Origin: Thermoprotei archaeon
Lineage (GTDB): Archaea > Thermoproteota > Thermoprotei > Thermofilales > Thermofilaceae
Length of the DNA: 5,051 nt
Assembly (NCBI GenBank): GCA_003649495.1
Contig: QMRZ01000114.1
Coordinates: forward strand, 1 to 5,051
Reading direction: 5' to 3'
Shown here piece after piece: positions 1-5,051 of this stretch; position 1 is the first letter of the stretch, and each line of letters opens with the position of its first letter. A program made the position numbers and the translations under genes. The notes under the pieces are model-generated. The model ran no database searches, was not told where the DNA came from, and worked only from the letters and a program-made list of their open reading frames with translations.

Positions 1-1
1 G

Positions 2-1429
2 GTATCGCCCATCAAGCCCATCATAGTACTCAAGGCGGGCCGGGCTGAGAGGGCCTTAGGCGCCATTAGGTCGCACACAGGCTCTCTAGCTGGCTCCGAC
101 GCGGTGGTCGACGCGGCCCTCGAGCAGTGTGGAGTCATAAGGGCTCCTACATTCATAGAGCTGTTCGACTGGGCGGTGGCGCTAGCGGAGCTACCGCTGC
201 CAAAGGGCGAGAACGTGGTGATAGTGACGAATGGCGGGGGGGCTGGTGTGATGGCGACTGATGCAGCTGAAGCCTACGGGGTTAAGCTGATGGATATCCC
301 GCCTGACCTGGCTGAGAGGCTTAGGAGGTACATGCCCCCATTCGGCAGCACACTCAACCCCGTCGACCTGACAGGGATGGCCACCAAGGAGTGGTATAAG
401 GGCGCCATACTGGAGCTCCTGAAGGACGATAGGGTGCATGCCATAGCCGTCCTCTACTGCCACACGGCAGTCACCCACCCGAGGGAGATAGCCGACGCGA
501 TCCTCGAGGCCAGGCGCGAGGCTGGAGTCGAGAAGCCCATAGTGGCGAGCCTCATAGGGGGCGAGGAGTGCCTCAACGAGATCGAGAGGCTGACTAGCGA
601 GGGAGTCCCGAGCTACGAGTCGCCGGAGAAGGCCATGGCAGCCCTCGGCGCGCTGTTCAGGTACAAGAGGCTGAGAGATAAGCTGCTGAGGCCAAGGACG
701 TACCCGGAGGTGAAGGCGGATGTGGAGCTAGCGAGGAGCGTGATAGAGAAGGCTTTGAGCGAGGGGAGGAGCGCCCTCACCCCCCTGGAAGCCGCCCAGG
801 TAGCTAAGGCTTACGGAATCCCAGTGCTCGAGAAGAGGCTCACGAAGACTCCCGAGGAGGCTGTCAAGGCGGCTGAGGAGGTGGGGTACCCGGTCGTGCT
901 TGAGGTCGAGTCGCCCCAGGTGATACACAAGACCGAGGTGGGCGGGATAATCCTGGATCTGAAGAGCGGGGAGGAGGTCGCTGAGGCCTTTAGGAGGATA
1001 GTCGAGAACGTGAAGAGCAGGGTGCCTGAAGCCGAGATAAAGGGCGTCATCGTCAGGAGGATGGCGCCTAAGGGCGTGGAAGTCCTGATAGGCATGCACA
1101 GAGATCCCTTCTTCGGGCCAGTCATAGCGTTCGGCAGCGGGGGCGTGCTGGTGGAGCTAATCCGGGACGTGACGTTCAGGGTGGCTCCAATCTCACTGGA
1201 GGAGGCTAGAGAGATGGTGGAGAGCACCAGGATTTACAGGGTTTTGAGGGGCTTCAGGGACCAGCCCGAGTGCGACGTAGAGGCTGTAGTAGACGTGCTG
1301 CTCAGGGTATCCAGGCTGGCTATGGACCTGCCCGAGGTCAGCGACGTGGACATCAACCCATTCTTCGTATACGAAAAGGGGAGGGGAGGCATGGCTATAG
1401 ACGTCAAAATACTATTGAGGAAGGCCTAG
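2..1429 (+). CDS. ADP-forming (NDP-forming) acyl-CoA synthetase, fused alpha-beta, 5'-truncated by window edge
   Basis: This enzyme interconverts acyl-CoA + ADP + Pi with acid + CoA + ATP in the cytoplasm. In archaea it makes ATP from acetyl-CoA and from amino-acid-derived acyl-CoAs. The frame is open from base 2, so the GTG at 104 is internal. The 475 visible residues compare with roughly 700 for fused homologues, so about 220 N-terminal residues (CoA-binding domain) lie outside. In order: a ligase-CoA domain with the phosphohistidine loop SHTGSLAGSD (His at bases 74-76); a second flavodoxin-like domain with VTNGGGAGVMATDAAE; then, from about base 770, an ATP-grasp half (TPLEAAQVAKAYGIPV, SPQVIHKTEVGG, GVEVLIGMHRDPFFGP, and the terminal DVDINPFFVYEKG). 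The His in IHKTEVGG (926-928) matches the second phosphohistidine position known in the Pyrococcus beta subunit. Oddity: the usual lysine of VVLK is Glu (bases 902-904). Acyl specificity cannot be read from the sequence. Confidence 0.95.
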   Translation, partial: VSPIKPIIVLKAGRAERALGAIRSHTGSLAGSDAVVDAALEQCGVIRAPTFIELFDWAVALAELPLPKGENVVIVTNGGGAGVMATDAAEAYGVKLMDIPPDLAERLRRYMPPFGSTLNPVDLTGMATKEWYKGAILELLKDDRVHAIAVLYCHTAVTHPREIADAILEARREAGVEKPIVASLIGGEECLNEIERLTSEGVPSYESPEKAMAALGALFRYKRLRDKLLRPRTYPEVKADVELARSVIEKALSEGRSALTPLEAAQVAKAYGIPVLEKRLTKTPEEAVKAAEEVGYPVVLEVESPQVIHKTEVGGIILDLKSGEEVAEAFRRIVENVKSRVPEAEIKGVIVRRMAPKGVEVLIGMHRDPFFGPVIAFGSGGVLVELIRDVTFRVAPISLEEAREMVESTRIYRVLRGFRDQPECDVEAVVDVLLRVSRLAMDLPEVSDVDINPFFVYEKGRGGMAIDVKILLRKA

Positions 1430-1854
1430 CCCTCCTCCCTTTTAACTACCCTCTCCACGTACTCCTCGGCTGTAAGCAGCTTCTCCACCGCGCTCGGATC
1501 ATCCACCTCTACCTCGACTATCCACCCCTCACCGTAGGGGTCCCTGTTTATCAGGCCCGGGTCATCGTCCAGCTTCTCGTTGTACGCCACAACCCTGCCG
1601 CTAACTGGCGCGTACACCTCCCCCACTGCTTTTATCGACTCCACAGTTGCTAGGAGCTCGCCCGCCTCAACGCGACTCCCCACCTCGGCGGGCTCCACGA
1701 ACACTATGCTCTTCAACTTCTTCTGCGCGTAATCCGTTATCCCCACTCTAGCGCGCTTGCCCTCAACCACCTTTATCCAGGCGTGCTTCTCATGATACCT
1801 CCTGTCACGAGGGAAGACGTAGCCCCCATACTCCAAGGTCTCGCCCACTGTCAT
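1426..1854 (-). CDS. gcvH: Glycine cleavage system H protein (lipoyl carrier)
   Basis: This small soluble lipoyl protein shuttles the aminomethyl group between the P, T and L proteins of the glycine cleavage system. In archaea lacking the full system it may instead store or donate lipoyl groups. Core motifs are RRYHEKHAWIKV near the N-terminus, ARVGITDYAQKKLKSIVFVE, and the lipoylation site VESIKAVGEVYAPVSG, with the modified Lys at residue 75 of the 142-residue product. The end, PSAVEKLLTAEEYVERVV, fits the family's C-terminal helix. Start choice: a GTG at 1878 would give 8 more residues, but it lies in the TATA-like box. The ATG at 1854 is 29 nt from that box and follows GGAGTGAG. Its stop shares the CTAG at 1426-1429 with the convergent synthetase. 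No P, T or L protein gene is visible, so its pathway role here is open. Confidence 0.93.
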   Translation of the reverse strand: MTVGETLEYGGYVFPRDRRYHEKHAWIKVVEGKRARVGITDYAQKKLKSIVFVEPAEVGSRVEAGELLATVESIKAVGEVYAPVSGRVVAYNEKLDDDPGLINRDPYGEGWIVEVEVDDPSAVEKLLTAEEYVERVVKREEG

Positions 1855-1878
1855 CTCACTCCATTTGTGCAAAGCCAC

Positions 1879-1890
1879 ATTTTTAAGCTT
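1879..1890 (-). promoter_or_regulatory. Predicted TATA box/BRE of gcvH
   Basis: Read on the minus strand, AAGCTTAAAAAT runs from 1890 to 1879. An archaeal TATA-like CTTAAAAAT (1887-1879) is centred 29 nt before the ATG at 1854, with purine-rich bases (GCGAAG) just upstream as in a BRE. This spacing predicts transcription starting at or within a few bases of the ATG, so a nearly leaderless mRNA. It argues against the GTG at 1878, which would lie upstream of the transcript start. It is assigned from spacing and base pattern only. Confidence 0.55.
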
Positions 1891-1909
1891 CGCTTTTTTA
1901 CGCTAGCTA

Positions 1910-1928
1910 AGCTCATTGAACTTGAGCT
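1910..1928. repeat. Short inverted repeat, 6-bp arms, 7-nt loop
   Basis: AGCTCA (1910-1915) and TGAGCT (1923-1928) are perfect reverse complements around TTGAACT. It sits just upstream of the predicted gcvH TATA box, so it could be an operator for gcvH or a small hairpin. A 6-bp arm can arise by chance, and no U-run follows on either strand to suggest a terminator. Confidence 0.35.
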
Positions 1929-2008
1929 CCATTCCGAGGTCTCCCTGAATATGAGAATATTACACAAAATCGATTAGCTTCACATTGTTCATCATTATTC
2001 AATTTTAC

Positions 2009-2027
2009 TATTTATTTGGGATAAATA
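2009..2027. repeat. Perfect 7-bp inverted repeat (possible operator) upstream of the secreted-protein operon
   Basis: TATTTAT (2009-2015) and ATAAATA (2021-2027) are exact reverse complements around TTGGG. The site is about 20 nt upstream of the predicted TATA box at 2048-2056, where archaeal activators often bind. The dyad is AT-only in an AT-rich stretch, so chance is a serious alternative. Confidence 0.35.
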
Positions 2028-2047
2028 ACACAGAAAAACAAACGTTA

Positions 2048-2056
2048 TTTTTTATC
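2048..2056 (+). promoter_or_regulatory. Predicted TATA box of the secreted-protein operon
   Basis: TTTTTTATC is centred about 28 nt before the ATG at 2080, almost the same spacing as the gcvH promoter, and predicts a leaderless mRNA starting near 2077-2080. No ribosome binding site precedes 2080 (ACCTGACCG), in line with this. A second TATA-like string, AATATATAA (2062-2070), is too close to the ATG to give a transcript that includes it. Confidence 0.5.
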
Positions 2057-2079
2057 TCGCCAATATATAAACCTGACCG

Positions 2080-2481
2080 ATGTTGTCAAAGATTAACGAG
2101 TTAGCTATAAAAGTGGTGAGCATTGCTGTAACCTTATATCTGCTCACAGTGCCTTATAGAGCGGTAGCTAGTCCAGGGCATATCTATAATCTGCAAAAAG
2201 AGGGAGGTTTCTGGTGGTGGGCATTAGCTGAGAACGACGTGTATTACGATGACTATTCACATGACATTTTGGTAGGTAGCTCAAAATCTAATGCGGATGC
2301 AGGCGCGTATACACCCATCTCATGGGGTGTTAAAAGGAAGTGGACTAGGCTCGACATAGACAAGGCAGAGGCCTTTATACGTGCATGGTTCTACAACAAT
2401 GTCTTGCTCACATACTGGGAAGCAGAATGCTATGCATGGGTAGATCCTCCCTACAAAGGAGGTTACCATAGAACGATCTGA
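2080..2481 (+). CDS. Small secreted aromatic-rich protein, possible lactococcin-972-like bacteriocin
   Basis: This is a 133-residue precursor. A lysine-containing N-terminus and a hydrophobic core (about 9-25) end at RAVAS, a plausible Sec signal peptidase site after Ala28 or Ala30, which leaves about 103 secreted residues. The mature part has 8 Trp and 10 Tyr and a single Cys (117), so no intramolecular disulfide is possible. By eye the motif order matches lactococcin 972: EGGFW (41-45), YYDDYSH (55-61), a Ser/Gly stretch (66-76), SWGVKRKW (81-88), then KAEAFIRAWFYNN (95-107) against that family's closing KASFYYN-type motif. A C-terminal extension (108-133) has no match I know. It is first in a cassette with an ABC transporter, which supports a dedicated exported effector or signal. 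Bacterial members work on cell-wall precursors that archaea lack, so any target would differ. Secretion is well supported; the family call is tentative. Confidence 0.8.
   Translation: MLSKINELAIKVVSIAVTLYLLTVPYRAVASPGHIYNLQKEGGFWWWALAENDVYYDDYSHDILVGSSKSNADAGAYTPISWGVKRKWTRLDIDKAEAFIRAWFYNNVLLTYWEAECYAWVDPPYKGGYHRTI
2446..2462 (+). other. Possible stem-loop near the 3' end of the secreted-protein gene
   Basis: CCTCC (2446-2450) pairs with GGAGG (2458-2462) around CTACAAA, giving five G-C-rich pairs about 17 nt before the stop codon. No U-run follows, so it is not an obvious terminator. It could slow or trim the message between the secreted protein and the transporter genes, and it would hide the only strong Shine-Dalgarno-like string in this junction (AAAGGAGGT). 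It may also just reflect the codons for PPYKGG. Confidence 0.3.
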
Positions 2482-2499
2482 AATATATTCTAACGAAGC

Positions 2500-3282
2500 A
2501 TGAGAAAAATAGTATATTTCCTGCTACCTTTTCTAACCATTCTATTACTATACTGCATAATATCATATAACATTTCAAATGTAAAAGGAAGTTTAAATAA
2601 TGGATGGAAGTTACCTGCTAAGCTTATCATAATTTACAAAGGTGCCCAGTATCCATTTAAAATAATTCTGAGTAATGGAACTAGTACATTCCTAAGAGAA
2701 AATTTTAAGATAATGCTTATCCTGAGCAAGGAATCTAGCATTCGACTAACATTAAAAGTAAAACTTAATAATACTGTAGTAGAAAGAGCATTCGAATACA
2801 ATAATTTAAAAGTCTTAGCTAACGAAACTTTATTCATCGTAGAGCCTAAACACTTAAAAGAAGGGACAAGCTTCTCTGTTTACACCTATGGGGACTTAAC
2901 ACTAGTAGGAGAGGTTGAGAAAGAGACGCTATTCCCTACAGCTAAGCCAGGAGTAAGAGTTCAAGGGATCAGCGTTAGTGGATGGTACTATAGGAAAGGG
3001 AAGGAACTTGGACCTGTAGTACTTGGATACGACAGGGATAGCGGCATTCTCGTACACTGGGGCATGAAGCTGATAGATCCCCTCCTAATGAAGATGGGAG
3101 TAAGAGAGGTATGGGGAGGAATGCTGATTCTTGAGAAGTGCGAGGGACTTAAGCTATCGTTGGTCACACAATGGAGTGATCTCTTTACAAAGGTTATATG
3201 GCTCACCACGTATTTTCTAGCACTTTTAATCACTTTTATACTGTTAGCTCTCTATAAACGTAAAAAGGTGGGTAGACAATGA
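2500..3282 (+). CDS. Unrecognised surface protein with N- and C-terminal membrane segments
   Basis: I do not recognise this 260-residue protein. One hydrophobic segment lies at about 4-22. A long beta-rich domain (about 25-230) has four N-glycosylation sequons (Asn24, 59, 90, 108). A second membrane segment (about 232-252) is followed by the basic tail YKRKKVGRQ. Basic residues at both ends favour cytoplasmic termini with the central domain outside. GYDRDSGILVHW (176-187) resembles the 'YD..TG.L' motif common in archaeal surface proteins. The gene starts 18 nt after the secreted-protein stop, in the same frame but separated by TGA and TAA, without a clear ribosome binding site. Its TGA overlaps the next gene's ATG (ATGA). 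Lying between a secreted small protein and an ABC transporter, it may be an extracytoplasmic accessory, receptor or immunity subunit. The 5' third is the most AT-rich part of the window. Confidence 0.85.
   Translation: MRKIVYFLLPFLTILLLYCIISYNISNVKGSLNNGWKLPAKLIIIYKGAQYPFKIILSNGTSTFLRENFKIMLILSKESSIRLTLKVKLNNTVVERAFEYNNLKVLANETLFIVEPKHLKEGTSFSVYTYGDLTLVGEVEKETLFPTAKPGVRVQGISVSGWYYRKGKELGPVVLGYDRDSGILVHWGMKLIDPLLMKMGVREVWGGMLILEKCEGLKLSLVTQWSDLFTKVIWLTTYFLALLITFILLALYKRKKVGRQ
3266..3271 (+). promoter_or_regulatory. Ribosome binding site of the ABC ATPase gene
   Basis: AGGTGG lies 7 nt before the ATG at 3279, inside the end of the upstream gene. Together with the ATGA stop-start overlap it fixes the start and points to translational coupling. 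Confidence 0.75.
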
Positions 3283-4193
3283 AGGTAGTAGAGTTTAAAG
3301 ACGTTTACAAATTCTTTGGGAATACAGTGGCATTAGACGGAGTATCGTTCTCTATGCCTCAGGGTTTAAGCTTGTTACTAGGTCCAAATGGTTCAGGTAA
3401 ATCAACAGCAATAAACATCATGGCTGGCCTAATAAGACAAGATCGGGGCTATGTTAAAGTGCTAGGCGAAGATCCTCGTGATGTAAATAGAGAGGGGCGC
3501 AGAGTGGGTTTCTTAATTGAGAAATACTGGTTCTATGATTTTCTAACAGGGTACGACCACTTAATGTTAGCAGCTAAAATCCTTGGCTTAAGCGAGCCCG
3601 AGATCCATGTAAAAAAGGTGTTAAAAGTCGTTCAGCTAAGCGAGTACGCTCACAAAGCTGTGGGTACATACTCTAAGGGCACGTTGCAGAAGTTAGCTAT
3701 AGCTCATGCCCTCCTCGGAGATCCTGAGCTGATAGTGCTGGACGAGCCTTTCGCAAATTTGGATGTTGAAACCTCCGCCAGCCTAATGAACCTTATAAAT
3801 GAACTAGTGCGTGAAGGACGTAGCGTTTTAGTGAGTACACATGTGCTATCTCATTTCAAAGAGCTTAGAGCTGGGCATGCAGTCCTGCTCCATAAGGGTA
3901 AGGTAATGTGCGAAGTAGAGTTGGGAAATATCATGAGAGTACTTGAGAAGACGGTTGTAGTCAGGGGAGAGCCGCTTGAAGCCATATACAGGGCTTTAAA
4001 GCTAGCTGGCTTTCGATGCTTCACTGTAGAGGACAAAGTGCTGGTGAAGGTGTCGCATCATGAGGAGCTCCAAGAGATAATTAAAGCGTTGAAAGGCATT
4101 AAAGTAGTCGATGTGAGAAGCGGTGTACTGGAAATAGAGGATTTACTTAATCTCTTGGTGGATGAGGATGAAATTAATAGCCGCGGAAGTTAG
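3279..4193 (+). CDS. ABC transporter ATP-binding protein, ABC-2/BcrA-like with E-loop
   Basis: This cytoplasmic ATPase powers the permease encoded next. Of its 304 residues, about 200 form the nucleotide-binding domain. Walker A is GPNGSGKST (35-43), the signature is YSKGTLQKL (131-139; Lys replaces the first Gly of LSGGQ), Walker B is LIVLDEP (151-157), the D-loop is ANLD and the H-loop is STH with His188. All catalytic positions look intact. The Q-loop reads VGFLIEKYWFYDFLTG (76-91), with Glu81 where most ABC ATPases have Gln. This 'LIE..xFY..LT' form is typical of BcrA and LanF ATPases, where it is called an E-loop. A C-terminal regulatory extension (about 200-304) is also common in ABC-2 ATPases. 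Efflux, export or immunity is more likely than nutrient uptake, since no substrate-binding lipoprotein is visible. The substrate is not shown by sequence; the secreted protein at 2080 is the obvious candidate. Confidence 0.95.
   Translation: MKVVEFKDVYKFFGNTVALDGVSFSMPQGLSLLLGPNGSGKSTAINIMAGLIRQDRGYVKVLGEDPRDVNREGRRVGFLIEKYWFYDFLTGYDHLMLAAKILGLSEPEIHVKKVLKVVQLSEYAHKAVGTYSKGTLQKLAIAHALLGDPELIVLDEPFANLDVETSASLMNLINELVREGRSVLVSTHVLSHFKELRAGHAVLLHKGKVMCEVELGNIMRVLEKTVVVRGEPLEAIYRALKLAGFRCFTVEDKVLVKVSHHEELQEIIKALKGIKVVDVRSGVLEIEDLLNLLVDEDEINSRGS
4157..4161 (+). promoter_or_regulatory. Ribosome binding site deciding the permease start
   Basis: GGTGG ends 6 nt before the ATG at 4168 but directly abuts the in-frame ATG at 4162. 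The spacing favours 4168 and matches the other coupled starts in the operon (6-7 nt). Confidence 0.65.
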
Positions 4194-4917
4194 GGAGTCT
4201 TTCCGCTTTCCCGTACCTGAGCTATGCATAGTAGCCGTCTCCTTGGTTGTCATACCGTGGACTGCATATACGGCTGGTAGAGCAGCAGCATTGCCATGTA
4301 CGCAGTCGCTAACAATCATTGAAGAGTACGCCCGCTCTATTACGTTAAGGAGCTATGGGCAGGTAGCGCCTATTGTCGCACTATTAACAACCATACTCTC
4401 ATCATTGTCTCTTGCAAGAGATTATGAGAGAGGTAAGATGCACCTGATATTCACACTTATACGCTCAAGGGGCATATACGTGCTAAGTAAGGCACTGGCA
4501 AACTCGGTGCTGCCCATTTTGTCAGCCGTCTATTCACTGGGGCTGGCCATAGCTCTTTCAACGCCTAGGTTTCCTTGGCTAGCCTATTCAGCAACTATTG
4601 TAGTTTTGAGCTTAGAATCGATATTTTTCGCCTTACTCTCAACGCTCATAGCCACGCTAGCTAAAAGGCTAGTGCCTTCTCTAGTCCTCTCTACTTTAAC
4701 GACTCTACTGCTGAGCACATTAGCAGGCACTTTAGAGTTAACTGGTAGAGTATCAGTAGCTGAAATGTTACCACCTCTAAGCTTTCGAAAACTATTAGCA
4801 GCGTTTATGCAAGGTAAAGAAGTGCATATCCCAGCTTCGTATAATATAGTGTACATGTTGATCACAGCTATAATGTTGTATTACTATTCCGAAAATAAGT
4901 TAGAGGTGAGTAAATAG
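4168..4917 (+). CDS. ABC-2 type transporter permease
   Basis: This 249-residue membrane protein should form the channel half of the transporter with the preceding ATPase. Six hydrophobic segments are visible at about 18-36, 66-83, 112-130, 138-163, 168-187 and 225-241. Between segments 2 and 3, ARDYERGKMHLIFTLIRSRG (83-102) is the usual ABC-2 cytoplasmic loop: an E-x-G-x string followed by an arginine-rich turn that contacts the ATPase. The sequence is otherwise divergent, as is normal for this family. The start at 4168 is chosen for its GGTGG spacing; 4162 would add two residues. The gene overlaps the ATPase by 26 nt, and its TAG shares a base with the next GTG. ABC-2 permeases act as dimers, so this gene could form a homodimer or pair with a product further right. 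Confidence 0.88.
   Translation: MKLIAAEVRESFRFPVPELCIVAVSLVVIPWTAYTAGRAAALPCTQSLTIIEEYARSITLRSYGQVAPIVALLTTILSSLSLARDYERGKMHLIFTLIRSRGIYVLSKALANSVLPILSAVYSLGLAIALSTPRFPWLAYSATIVVLSLESIFFALLSTLIATLAKRLVPSLVLSTLTTLLLSTLAGTLELTGRVSVAEMLPPLSFRKLLAAFMQGKEVHIPASYNIVYMLITAIMLYYYSENKLEVSK
4903..4910 (+). promoter_or_regulatory. Ribosome binding site of the 3'-truncated gene
   Basis: GAGGTGAG is the strongest Shine-Dalgarno match at a start in this operon. It lies 6 nt before the GTG at 4917, which supports a real gene beginning with GTG there. Confidence 0.75.
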
Positions 4918-5051
4918 TGACTCCCTCCTCTTTAATAAGAATTGGAATAGTGCTCCTAGCTACATCAGCTATCCTACTATTAACTGCTTTAACCACGAGT
5001 TATGAGAGCGAGATCGGTGCAAGCGGGCCCTCCTACGTTAATACAACGTAC
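4917..5051 (+). CDS. N-terminus of an exported or membrane-anchored protein, truncated by window edge
   Basis: From GTG at 4917 the frame stays open for 45 codons to the last base. The start follows a strong ribosome binding site, and the TAG of the permease overlaps it by one base (TAGTG), so it belongs to the same operon. The product begins TPSSLIRIGIVLLATSAILL, a basic residue followed by a hydrophobic stretch to about residue 27, then a polar, Ser/Tyr-rich segment (YESEIGASGPSY) with a sequon (NTT) at the edge. This is a signal peptide or N-terminal anchor with its main domain outside the cell. It could be a second surface accessory like the 2500-3282 product, or the first segment of a larger membrane subunit. 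The visible part is too short to name a family. Confidence 0.75.
   Translation, partial: MTPSSLIRIGIVLLATSAILLLTALTTSYESEIGASGPSYVNTTY

Larger units (their letters stand above)
1855..2079. other. AT-rich divergent intergenic region between gcvH and the exported-protein operon
   Basis: These 225 bp separate gcvH (leftward) from the operon (rightward). They hold a predicted TATA box for each side and two small perfect inverted repeats (1910-1928 and 2009-2027). I see no tRNA, CRISPR repeat, transposase fragment or convincing small gene. The region also marks a composition border: sampled lines left of it are near 60% GC, those to the right mostly 25-52%. Confidence 0.8.

Noticed and set aside
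191..478. Minus-strand open frame opposite the synthetase
   Set aside because: It is antisense to a clearly conserved enzyme and its product shows no family motif; open antisense frames are common in GC-rich coding sequence. The frames at 728-1099 and 811-1227 were dropped for the same reason.
1270..1653. Plus-strand open frame spanning the synthetase end and the antisense of gcvH
   Set aside because: It overlaps two well-supported genes in other frames and its translation has no recognisable domain.
1783..1977. 64-codon plus-strand frame over the gcvH 5' end and intergenic region
   Set aside because: Most of it is antisense to gcvH, there is no ribosome binding site at the start, and the translation looks random.
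2062..2070. AATATATAA as the operon TATA box
   Set aside because: It is only about 14 nt from the ATG at 2080, so transcription would start inside the gene; TTTTTTATC at 2048-2056 has the right spacing.
1855..2079. tRNA, attachment site or insertion-sequence remnant at the composition border
   Set aside because: I found no cloverleaf-like pairing, no CCA-type end, no long direct repeats and no transposase fragment in the 225 bp.
2468..2503. Twelve-codon ATA-initiated leader reading after the AAAGGAGGT string
   Set aside because: ATA is not a credible start here, and the reading merely fills the gap up to the next gene.
1..5051. CRISPR array or defence nuclease genes
   Set aside because: No regularly spaced repeats and no nuclease, helicase or Cas motifs are visible in any of the real gene products.

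Overview
The window looks like the chromosome of a hyperthermophilic archaeon, most likely in the Thermoproteota/Korarchaeota range. The signs are heavy AGG/AGA arginine and ATA isoleucine codon use, archaeal TATA boxes 28-29 nt ahead of start codons (leaderless-type promoters), GGTGG-type ribosome binding sites inside an operon, and an ADP-forming acyl-CoA synthetase, an enzyme typical of such archaea. This placement comes from gene content and signals only; no 16S or other marker is present.

Left block (1-1854, about 60% GC where counted): the C-terminal two thirds of a fused alpha-beta NDP-forming acyl-CoA synthetase run off the left edge on the + strand. A complete glycine-cleavage H protein (gcvH) converges on it from the - strand. 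The two stop codons share one CTAG palindrome, so there is no space between the genes. This block is ordinary central metabolism.

Middle (1855-2079): an AT-rich divergent intergenic region. It holds the gcvH promoter (-), a promoter for the rightward operon (+) and two small perfect inverted repeats.

Right block (2080-5051, clearly more AT-rich, down to 25-30% GC around 2580-2820): a tightly packed rightward operon of five genes. In order they are a small secreted aromatic-rich protein with a signal peptide; a 260-residue surface protein anchored by one membrane segment at each end; an ABC ATPase; a six-segment ABC-2 permease; and the start of another exported or membrane-anchored protein that leaves the window. 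The last three junctions overlap (ATGA, a 26-nt overlap and TAGTG), each with a GGTG(G/A) ribosome binding site, so these genes are translationally coupled.

The main candidate for something undescribed is this operon. By eye, the small secreted protein resembles the lactococcin-972 bacteriocin family in motif order. The ATPase carries a glutamate where most ABC ATPases have the Q-loop glutamine, a trait of LanF/BcrA-type ATPases that protect bacteria from lantibiotics and bacitracin. Together they suggest an archaeal bacteriocin-like export and/or self-immunity cassette next to housekeeping genes. This is inference; a profile search on the small protein would decide it.
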